From assembly GCA_964618455.1 (NCBI GenBank), contig CAZUAQ010000079.1:1-20034 (forward strand): a DNA stretch of 20,034 nt. The letters run 5' to 3'. Below the pieces are notes generated by a model that was not told where the DNA came from, searched no databases, and saw nothing but the letters and a program-made list of their open reading frames with translations. Made by a program: the position numbers and the translations under genes. Below are positions 13,857-20,034 of the stretch, one piece after another; the first letter of the stretch is position 1; every line of letters starts with the position of its first letter. Source of the stretch: CAZUAQ01 sp964618455 (GTDB lineage: Bacteria; Planctomycetota; Phycisphaerae; UBA1845; PWPN01).

Positions 13857-15101
13857 ATGACCATGCCTGAGAAATTCGTTCACGAGAAGCTTGCCAACGG
13901 GTTGACCATTGCCTTCGAACCCATGGCCGACGTGCAGTCGGCCGCCTGTGGATTCCTTTCCCGCACCGGGGCGCGCGATGATACCGCCGAACGCGCCGGT
14001 GTCTCCCATTTCCTCGAACACATGATGTTCAAGGGCACGCCCCGGCGAACCTGCGAGCAGATCAACATCGCCTTCGACGACATGGGGGCGCAGTACAACG
14101 CGTACACGAGCAAAGACCGCACGTTCTACTACGGATGGGTCCGCGTGGAAGACTTCGAGCGGCAGCTTTCCCTGCTGGCGGACATGATGGAATCGACAAT
14201 CCCCGCCGACGAGTTCGACATGGAAAAGAACGTCATCCTCGAGGAAATCGCCATGTCCGAGGACGACATCACCTCGCGTGCCTACGACTTTCTCTACGAA
14301 CGGTTGACGCCCGGAAGCCAATTCGCCTGGCCCGTCCTCGGCTACGAACAGACCATTCGCGATCTGACGCGCGATCAGATGCATACGTACTTCCGCCGGC
14401 GCTATGCCCCAAACAACCTGATCTTGGTGGTGGCGGGGAATCTCGATCCCGAGCGCGTCATGGCCCTGGCGGAGCAATACTGCGGTCACTGGGAGCCCGC
14501 GGACGACCTCGGCCCGCCGCGAACACCCCCGACGCTGCAGGTCGGCCGAGCCGAACTGCGGCTGGAGCGATTTCACCAGCAGGTCGTGATCATTGCCCTG
14601 CCCTCGCTTTCCGCTGTGGACCCGCTCAATGCCACCGCCGACGCGCTCGCCGCCATCCTCGGCGGTTCCAACTCGCGCTTCTACTGGAACATCATGCAGA
14701 AAGGGCTGAGCATCCGCGCGGGCGTCTACCGTGAAGAGTACGAGGATTTCGGCAACATCGTGCTGTACGGTCTGTGCGAGCCCGAGAACAGCGAGCGCCT
14801 CCTCGATGCCATGCGTGCCGAGGCGGCGCAACTCACGCAAGACGGCGCCGAACCGCGCGAACTCCAACGCGTCAAGAATCTGCGGCGTACGTCCATCGCC
14901 ATCGAGTCCGAAGCGCCGTACTTCCGGCTCGGACAACTCGCCGACGATGCCGACTACCGCGGCCGGTTACGGACGGTGGAGGAACGACTCGAGGAAGTCG
15001 ACGCCATCGATGCCGATGCGCTCGCGCGGTATCTCGAGCGCTGTCCCATTACCGACGAGGGACTGATCGCCAGCGTTGGCCCCCGCGCGTGGCTGACCTA
15101 G
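13857..15101 (+). CDS. M16 zinc metallopeptidase, catalytic subunit
   Basis: This 414-residue protein carries the complete zinc motif H51-F-L-E54-H55 and the downstream glutamate in VILEEIAM (about residue 130, 74 residues after H55), the M16 signature HxxEHx74-76E. It therefore should cleave peptides or small protein segments with a bound zinc. The segment that normally contains the Arg/Tyr pair reads NIMQKGLSIRAGVY, so the arginine is missing; the adjacent subunit supplies it. Its H51 occupies the same residue number as in that partner, a sign of duplication from one ancestor. ATG 13857 is chosen because it lines up the two proteins; 13863 is equally possible, while a TTG at 13812 gives an atypical N-terminus. 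The gap to the preceding gene is 45 nt, in operon arrangement. No signal peptide is seen, so it probably acts in the cytoplasm. Confidence 0.92.
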   Translation: MTMPEKFVHEKLANGLTIAFEPMADVQSAACGFLSRTGARDDTAERAGVSHFLEHMMFKGTPRRTCEQINIAFDDMGAQYNAYTSKDRTFYYGWVRVEDFERQLSLLADMMESTIPADEFDMEKNVILEEIAMSEDDITSRAYDFLYERLTPGSQFAWPVLGYEQTIRDLTRDQMHTYFRRRYAPNNLILVVAGNLDPERVMALAEQYCGHWEPADDLGPPRTPPTLQVGRAELRLERFHQQVVIIALPSLSAVDPLNATADALAAILGGSNSRFYWNIMQKGLSIRAGVYREEYEDFGNIVLYGLCEPENSERLLDAMRAEAAQLTQDGAEPRELQRVKNLRRTSIAIESEAPYFRLGQLADDADYRGRLRTVEERLEEVDAIDADALARYLERCPITDEGLIASVGPRAWLT

Positions 15102-15157
15102 AATGACGTGCTTGTGACGAACGACCGGAATTTCCCAAATCCCAACCCATCGAGTCG

Positions 15158-16066
15158 ATGAACGAATACCCGACTGATTCTTCCGGCCCCACCGATGACT
15201 CGAGAGAGCATGCCGCGCCCGCGGCAGCGCGGTTCGGATCAGAATCGGTCGTACTGGCGCGTCCCGTGCGCTACGATCTGCTGCCGTCGGCGATCATTCC
15301 CTTCGGATACGCGCTCCAGCCCCTACCGGTGAGGCCCCCGTCGCCGATCAATTTGTCGATTCCCTGGTGGCGGTGCTTGCTCGAGTTGTTCGCCGTGTTT
15401 TTCGTTGTGATAACGACGATGATCGCGGTCGGGTTCGCCGCCTTTCTGTACGACATCGCCCCGGAACAGTGGGAGGTCCTCCTGGTCACCGGGTGCACCG
15501 GCCTGGCGGGGACGTTGACCGTCCTGCTTGTGATGGCTCTCGCCCGCCACAAGCCGGTGTCCATCGGACTCACCTGGAAGCAGGCACTGCTCAACGCCAT
15601 CATCGGCGCGAGTGTTCTTCCCACGTTTTACATGGTGGCGTTTTGCGTGCTGATCGTAGCTCTCATTCTGCTCGGCCCCTTTCTCCCCAACCTTATCGAG
15701 GAAGAGCCCGAACACATCACCACCATCAAAGAGACCTTTCCGCCCATGTCGCTCGCGATGATCGTGCCCCTGATGGCGTTCGTGGCGTTCTGGGAGGAGA
15801 TCGTCTTTCGCGGCTTTCTGCTCACCCGGTTGAAGCCGATCGTCAGGCACTGGCTGCTGGCCATTCCGCTCGGGGCACTGATCTTCGCACTCTGTCACGC
15901 GTACCAGGGTATCGGTGGCATCGTCATGACCTTCATCATGGGCAACATTCTCGGAATCCTGTTCGTCTGGCGCAGGAGCCTGGTGCCCTGCATCGTATAC
16001 CACGCCTTGAACAATATTGTCGCCTTCATGATGATTCAGACGTTCTTCATCGACGGCAACTGGTGA
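15158..16066 (+). CDS. CPBP-family intramembrane metalloprotease
   Basis: This is a membrane protease-like protein of 302 residues of the CPBP (CAAX prenyl protease/bacteriocin-processing) family. All three signatures are visible: EEIVFR at 213-218, FALCH ending at H247 and HALNN at 282-286 (the HxxxN pair). Several hydrophobic membrane segments surround them (for example CLLELFAVFFVVITTMIAVG at about 73-92 and a segment near 155-175). The first ~70 residues are polar and probably cytoplasmic. Family members process prenylated proteins, peptides or bacteriocins; the substrate here is unknown. ATG 15158 is used; no strong ribosome site precedes it. Its stop at 16064-16066 lies 38 nt before the likely start of the hydantoinase-type gene, and a GTG there overlaps the stop by 4 nt. 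Confidence 0.88.
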   Translation: MNEYPTDSSGPTDDSREHAAPAAARFGSESVVLARPVRYDLLPSAIIPFGYALQPLPVRPPSPINLSIPWWRCLLELFAVFFVVITTMIAVGFAAFLYDIAPEQWEVLLVTGCTGLAGTLTVLLVMALARHKPVSIGLTWKQALLNAIIGASVLPTFYMVAFCVLIVALILLGPFLPNLIEEEPEHITTIKETFPPMSLAMIVPLMAFVAFWEEIVFRGFLLTRLKPIVRHWLLAIPLGALIFALCHAYQGIGGIVMTFIMGNILGILFVWRRSLVPCIVYHALNNIVAFMMIQTFFIDGNW

Positions 16067-16104
16067 GTCTTCGGGACAGCTCCTCCCCTTCGTGGAATCT
16101 TCGC

Positions 16105-18192
16105 GTGTTTGAGGCTTCGACCAACTCCGGCCCAACCGTACCGCTCATCGGGATTGACATCGGCGGCACATTCACGGATGCCTGCCTGTGGGACGGCTTC
16201 ATGCTACGCACCGCCAAGGCGCCTACCACCCCACATGATTTCGTTCAGGGCGTCCTCGACGCACTGGATCAGCTCGATCTTTCCTCGCTCGCCGCGGCCT
16301 CGACCGATCGCCCTTGGTTCGATGTCGTTCAAGGCTCCACCGTCGCCACCAATGCCCTGCTCGAGCGAAAGGGCGTACGCACCGCCTTCCTGGCCACCGC
16401 CGGGTTCCGTGATCTGCTGCGCATCGGGCGGCAGAATCGACCCAAGCTCTACGACCTCCACGTGTGCAAGCCCGAGCCGATCATTGCCCATGACGCCTGC
16501 TTCGAAGTCGGCGAGCGAATCGACAGCGAAGGCCACATTCTCACTCCGCTCGACGACGCCGAAGCCGAACGCGTTATCCAATCCATCCGCGACGCCGGGA
16601 TCGAAAGCCTCGCCGTCTGCCTGCTGTTCAGCTTCTTGAACCCCGATCATGAAACGCGGCTCGCGGAGATGGCCGAAGCTGCGGGCCTTTACGTCAGCAC
16701 CTCTGCCGAGATCCTGCCGGAGTTCCGCGAGTTCGAACGCGCCTCCACCACCGCCATCAACGCCTACGTCGGCCCCCTCATGCAGCGCTACCTCGCGCGG
16801 CTGGAGTCCGCGCTGCGCGAACGCGGCAGTCGCCAGTTGCGGATCATGCAGTCCAACGGCGGCCAGATCTCGGCGCGCGTGGCCGGGCGGCACGCTGTGC
16901 GGACGATCCTCTCCGGACCCGCCGGTGGTGTGGTTTCCGCGTGGCAGGTGGCACGACAACTCGGCGAGGATCACATCATCAGCTACGACATGGGCGGGAC
17001 CAGCACCGACGTCTCGCTCTGCGTCGATACCCCGGCGTGGTCCACCACGACGAACGTGGACGGCTGGCCGATCCGAGTCCCCATGCTCGACATCGAAACG
17101 ATCGGCGCGGGTGGCGGATCGATCGCCCAGGTCGATCCCGCCGGTGCGCTGAAGGTCGGTCCCGAGTCCGCCGGCGCGGACCCTGGCCCCGCCTGTTACG
17201 GAACATCTGATCGCCCGACCGTGACCGATGCGAACGTTGTTCTCGGGCGGATTCGTCCGGAGTTCTTCCTCGGCGGGCGCATGGCGATCGATCCCGCGCG
17301 CTCCGAAGCCGCGCTCGATCAACTGGCGGCGCGAATGAACACCGATCGCATCACCGCCGCCCTGGGCGTGATTCGTATCGCCAACGCCAACATGGAACGG
17401 GCGATCAAGACCGTCAGCGCCGAGCGCGGGCGCGATCCGCGCGGGTGCCGACTCGTCAGCTTCGGTGGTGCGGGCGGGCTTCATGCGTGTGAACTGGCGA
17501 TGGCGCTCGGCATGAAAGGCGTGATCCTTCCCGCGCATGCCGGAATTCTCTCCGCCTACGGCATGCTTCTGGCAGACATCGTGCGTGACTACACCCGTTC
17601 GATTCCCCAGCACACCGAACTCGAACCGCGCGTGCTCCGCGCCCACTTCGCCGAGATGATGGAACGCGCCGCCGCCGATGTCCAGTCCGACGGCTACGAG
17701 CAGGACGACTCCGTGCTCGAACGCTACGCCGACATGCGCTACCGTGGCCAATCCCACGAACTCACCATCTCCGTTGAATTTCTGAATGATCTCGATGCCC
17801 TCACCGCCGCGTTTCACGACATGCACGAATCGCGTTACGGCTATGCGGATCGGGCCGCACCGGTGGAGATCGTCACGTTGCGGACGCGCTGCATCGTGAC
17901 CACTTCCAAACCGCATCTGCCCGACCGGAAGCCGGTGCATGAGGTGACGCCTCCGTCTCCCGAAGCCCGGCACCCGGTCGTGTTCGCGAGCGACGGCAAG
18001 ACGGCGAGGGTGGAGACGCCGTTTTTCGCCCGGGAGGCCCTCTCCCCCGGCGTGAAAGCATTTGGACCGGCGGTGGTGACCGAATCGCACGCGACCACGC
18101 TGATCTCGCCCGGCTGGCATTGGCACATTCATCCCCAGGGCCATATCATTCTGGTGCCGGACAGCGACTCGGGGGAAGGCACCCGTTCGTAA
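16105..18192 (+). CDS. Hydantoinase/oxoprolinase A-family protein (HyuA-like)
   Basis: This is an ATP-dependent enzyme of about 695 residues in the hydantoinase A/5-oxoprolinase family, which opens cyclic amides such as 5-oxoproline or hydantoins. The N-terminal ATPase-type phosphate loop IGIDIGGTFTDA is at 15-26 and the second, ISYDMGGTSTDVSL, at about 292-305; GPAGGVVSAW and the C-terminal region (SFGGAGGLHACELAMALGM, EIVTLRTRCIVTT) are typical. Two starts are possible: GTG 16105 with GGAA about 6 nt upstream (chosen), or GTG 16063 overlapping the protease stop by 4 nt, which would add 14 residues. The open frame continues far upstream but is only a shadow of the protease gene. No HyuB-type partner follows in the window: the next gene is the YHS protein, so it may act alone or with a distant B subunit. 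The exact substrate is not determined. Confidence 0.9.
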   Translation: MFEASTNSGPTVPLIGIDIGGTFTDACLWDGFMLRTAKAPTTPHDFVQGVLDALDQLDLSSLAAASTDRPWFDVVQGSTVATNALLERKGVRTAFLATAGFRDLLRIGRQNRPKLYDLHVCKPEPIIAHDACFEVGERIDSEGHILTPLDDAEAERVIQSIRDAGIESLAVCLLFSFLNPDHETRLAEMAEAAGLYVSTSAEILPEFREFERASTTAINAYVGPLMQRYLARLESALRERGSRQLRIMQSNGGQISARVAGRHAVRTILSGPAGGVVSAWQVARQLGEDHIISYDMGGTSTDVSLCVDTPAWSTTTNVDGWPIRVPMLDIETIGAGGGSIAQVDPAGALKVGPESAGADPGPACYGTSDRPTVTDANVVLGRIRPEFFLGGRMAIDPARSEAALDQLAARMNTDRITAALGVIRIANANMERAIKTVSAERGRDPRGCRLVSFGGAGGLHACELAMALGMKGVILPAHAGILSAYGMLLADIVRDYTRSIPQHTELEPRVLRAHFAEMMERAAADVQSDGYEQDDSVLERYADMRYRGQSHELTISVEFLNDLDALTAAFHDMHESRYGYADRAAPVEIVTLRTRCIVTTSKPHLPDRKPVHEVTPPSPEARHPVVFASDGKTARVETPFFAREALSPGVKAFGPAVVTESHATTLISPGWHWHIHPQGHIILVPDSDSGEGTRS

Positions 18193-18287
18193 GTGGGTGA
18201 TTCTCTCAGGCATGCCGCGCATTTGGCGGCACCCAATCGGATCTGTGGAAGCACATTGGACGAACCCATCAGCAAAGGAGAATTCTC

Positions 18288-18707
18288 ATGATGAAGTACC
18301 TGTACATGCTGGCCCTCGTGCTGGCGCTCGGGATGTGGACGGTCGGCTGCAACGATTCGGGCAAGACCGAGGGTGGCGAGAGCCAGGCCGAGACCGACTC
18401 GGGCACGGACGGCGAAGAGGGCGATGCCGGGGACGAGGACGCCGGGGGCGAGAGCGAGGACGGTGACGAAGGCAGCGACGAGGCGGAAGGTGATGGCGAG
18501 GAATCGGCATCGGCCGCCAAGCAGACGCTCTGCCCCGTCTCCGGCCACAAGATCGACTTGGCCTCCCATGTCGAGCACGATGGCAAGAAGGTCTACTTCT
18601 GCTGCGACGGCTGCATCGAGAAGTTCGAAGCCGACACCGACAAGTACCTCGCCATGCTGCCGCAGTTCGGCGGCTCCGAGGACAAGATCAAAGCCGAAGG
18701 CAGCTGA
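18288..18707 (+). CDS. YHS-domain-like metal-binding protein, probable lipoprotein with acidic linker
   Basis: This 139-residue exported protein has three parts. First, a signal sequence, MMKYLYMLALVLALGMW, followed by TVGC with C21 as probable lipidation site (the lipobox is imperfect, T instead of L/V/I at -3). Second, an acidic, low-complexity linker of about 55 residues made almost only of Glu, Asp, Gly and Ser (residues 22-75). Third, a YHS-like domain: CPVSGHKID with C82, then VEHDGKKVYFCCDGCIEKF with C105, C106 and C109 and a following helix. Such domains bind heavy metals or sit next to metal transporters and cytochromes. The AAGGAG site at 18275-18280 is well placed for ATG 18288. 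It has its own terminator downstream. Which metal it binds, and whether it stays in a membrane, cannot be seen. Confidence 0.85.
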   Translation: MMKYLYMLALVLALGMWTVGCNDSGKTEGGESQAETDSGTDGEEGDAGDEDAGGESEDGDEGSDEAEGDGEESASAAKQTLCPVSGHKIDLASHVEHDGKKVYFCCDGCIEKFEADTDKYLAMLPQFGGSEDKIKAEGS

Positions 18708-18748
18708 TTGCCGCTAGCGCCGCTCTCAACGAATCGGTCACCTATTCG

Positions 18749-18789
18749 CGCAGGGTATTCCACCTCAGGGAATGCCCTGCGTTCTTTCT
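18749..18789 (+). terminator. Rho-independent terminator after the YHS gene
   Basis: CGCAGGGTATTCC (18749-18761) pairs with GGAATGCCCTGCG (18769-18781), a 13-bp stem with one T-G wobble and a 7-nt loop, followed by TTCTTTCT. It lies 42 nt after the YHS stop codon and fits transcription termination of the plus-strand run of genes. Confidence 0.8.
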
Positions 18790-19215
18790 GGCCTCACCAA
18801 AGTTCGGCATCAGTGAGCCTCTTTAACCTTTACTTCATTCCTATTACCAACTAAATCACGATAATTAAAGATTCACGCCTCGACTTCCCACGTGGTGCGG
18901 GCATAGCATGTCGTATCGGGCAGAGGGCAGGGAGACACGGCATGCCGAAGCAACCGCGGCGTCCGCACCCGGTTCCGCCTTGGGGCTCACCAGCACGACT
19001 CCACCGCGCAAACCGGTCCGCAATATCCGAAATCCGTCATTCCCGAGGCAGGAGATCCCCCCGTGGGGCGTTTCCGTCTGCGGCGACCCGGATTCCTCCT
19101 ACTCCGACATCCCACCTGAGTTTTGCCACCGGATGGGTGATTTCCCTCACTCCTGGAAATCCCCCTGCGGTGTTTCATCCTTTTCATTCCGCATCATTGT
19201 GAAAGGACGTGAGTC
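18790..19215. other. Intergenic region with AT-rich patch and candidate promoter
   Basis: About 426 nt separate the terminator from the beta-helix gene. An AT-rich patch at about 18820-18875 contains GATAAT (18860-18865), a possible -10 box, without a convincing -35. The rest is GC-rich; a 103-codon open frame at 18908-19219 exists, but its translation is rich in Pro, Arg and Ser, its start has no ribosome site and it overlaps the next gene, so I do not call it. A long leader for the beta-helix gene is the simplest reading. GAAAGGA at 19201-19207 is that gene's ribosome site. Confidence 0.35.
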
Positions 19216-20034
19216 ATGAGAAGTAGCGGGACTCTGATCGGCATCGTGCTGATCGTCGCCTGCGGTGCGCAAGGCGGCATTCTGCGTGTGGACGATGACG
19301 CGGCTGCCGGCGGCGACGGCCAGTCGTGGGCCACGGCGTACCGCCACCTGCAGGACGCCCTTCATGACGCCTCGTCCGGCGATATGATCTGGGTGGCGGC
19401 GGGGGTGTACCATCCCGACGAGAGCGAGGGCGGCCACGTCACCCCCGGTGACCGCCACGCCCGTTTCGAGATTCCCGACGGCGTTCGGCTTTATGGTGGA
19501 TTCCTCGGCCACGAACGAAGCCTCCTTCACCGCCCGCGCAACCCCGACCCGGAGACCCTCGATCTCAGCGTCGACGCCATCCTCAGCGGCGACCTCGACG
19601 ACAACGACGGCCCCGAGTTCGCGAACACGGAAGAGAACAGCCTGAACGTCGTCTATGCCGAGAATGTCGATACGATTCTCGACTACTTCACGATCACGGG
19701 GGGCAACGCGAATCTCGCGCCGGATGACGACACCGGTGGCGGCATGAGGGTGATGGCGAGTGACATATTCATTCGAAACTGTACATTCGTCGGCAACCAG
19801 TCTTCCGAGCGTGGCGGTGGATTGTATCTGGAAGAAGGCGAGCCGATGGTCGCCGAGTGTACCTTCCTGAACAACCGATCATCGTACGGCGGGGGTCTTG
19901 GGCAGAAGAAGGCAGACTCATTCCTGTATCGATGTGCGTTTCGAGGCAATGCGGCAGGCTACGATGGGGGTGGGGTCATGCTCACCGGCGGAACCTCGTT
20001 TGTCTTTGGCTGCGTGATCGAAGGAAATCACGCG
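19216..20034 (+). CDS. Secreted right-handed beta-helix protein (partial, 3' end cut)
   Basis: The frame is open from ATG 19216 (GAAAGGA 8 nt upstream) to the window edge: 273 codons without a stop. It starts with a signal sequence, MRSSGTLIGIVLIVAC, that could end in lipobox IVAC (C16) or in a signal peptidase I site. The mature start, VDDDAAGGDGQSWATAYRHL followed by QDAL, and GDMIWVAAGVYHP are typical of planctomycete surface proteins with a parallel beta-helix. Imperfect repeats of about 22-25 residues then appear: IRNCTFVGNQSSERGGGLYL, AECTFLNNRSSYGGGL, YRCAFRGNAAGYDGGGVML and GCVIEGNHA, each a helix coil with the pattern C-x-F/I-x-G/N-N followed by GGG. Proteins of this kind often act at the surface on polysaccharide, but no catalytic residue can be assigned. 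The C-terminus, where an anchor would be, lies outside the window. Confidence 0.85.
   Translation, partial: MRSSGTLIGIVLIVACGAQGGILRVDDDAAAGGDGQSWATAYRHLQDALHDASSGDMIWVAAGVYHPDESEGGHVTPGDRHARFEIPDGVRLYGGFLGHERSLLHRPRNPDPETLDLSVDAILSGDLDDNDGPEFANTEENSLNVVYAENVDTILDYFTITGGNANLAPDDDTGGGMRVMASDIFIRNCTFVGNQSSERGGGLYLEEGEPMVAECTFLNNRSSYGGGLGQKKADSFLYRCAFRGNAAGYDGGGVMLTGGTSFVFGCVIEGNHA

Noticed and set aside
13320..14936. Minus-strand 538-codon open frame opposite the M16 genes
   Set aside because: It is a shadow of two clear peptidase genes, with no motif of its own.
15367..16104. Upstream extension of the HyuA-like reading frame
   Set aside because: The region overlaps the CPBP protease in another frame and its translation is Arg/His-rich; the family N-terminus IGIDIGGTFTD starts only after 16140.
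16204..18222. Minus-strand 672-codon open frame opposite the HyuA-like gene
   Set aside because: His/Arg/Gly-rich composition and complete overlap with a gene having all family motifs; antisense artefact.
18908..19219. 103-codon open frame before the beta-helix gene
   Set aside because: No ribosome site, Pro/Arg/Ser-rich translation, and it overlaps the start of the next gene.
1..20034. CRISPR array, insertion sequence or recognisable defence system
   Set aside because: No regularly spaced repeats, no transposase other than the serine recombinase, and no nuclease or toxin pair that I could recognise.

Overview
The window looks like a chromosomal piece of a GC-rich bacterium, most likely a planctomycete (Planctomycetota, perhaps Phycisphaerae-like). 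This is inferred from gene content: a secreted right-handed beta-helix protein with the GGDGQSWATAYRHLQDAL-type N-terminus common in that phylum, a split M16B peptidase pair, a lipoprotein-like YHS protein with an acidic linker, and a large serine recombinase beside a tRNA gene. No ribosomal RNA or phylogenetic marker is present, so the assignment is tentative.

Region 1 (about 1-7551) is accessory and reads as the right part of an integrated element. It holds a minus-strand unknown protein, then a plus-strand replication module: an archaeo-eukaryotic-type (PriS-like) primase with a cysteine-bearing C-terminal domain, and an SF2 helicase whose cysteines lie where XPD/DinG helicases carry an iron-sulfur cluster. 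The two coding frames overlap by 209 nt, meaning either overlapping genes or one fusion gene with a +1 frame change. An AT-rich gap follows, with a 12-bp perfect inverted repeat around a 20-nt AT-rich core and a 12-bp direct repeat on both sides; it is a good candidate origin or operator. Next come a small zinc-ribbon-like protein, a coiled-coil protein, a second small zinc-finger-like protein, a 112-residue protein, and 2 nt later a large serine recombinase. The recombinase frame runs antisense through a complete minus-strand tRNA-Pro(TGG) gene at 7478-7551. This suggests integration at the 3' end of that tRNA; the other att copy is not visible and probably lies left of the window.

Region 2 (7552-20034) looks like ordinary chromosome. 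On the minus strand are a radical SAM enzyme (COG0731-like) and a TolC-family outer-membrane protein with a strong sigma70-type promoter. On the plus strand, a phosphomannomutase/phosphoglucomutase with an unusual four-cysteine N-terminal extension is followed by two adjacent M16 peptidase subunits. One subunit has the zinc site but lacks the Arg/Tyr pair; the other has the pair but lacks the zinc site, so they probably form an obligate heterodimer. Then come a CPBP membrane protease, a hydantoinase/oxoprolinase A-type protein, the YHS protein closed by a clear terminator, a roughly 430-nt stretch without a convincing gene, and the start of a secreted beta-helix protein cut by the window edge.

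The most interesting material is the element: a primase-helicase replication module with a putative origin, small zinc-finger proteins and a serine integrase at a tRNA. I see no CRISPR array, insertion sequence or recognisable defence system.
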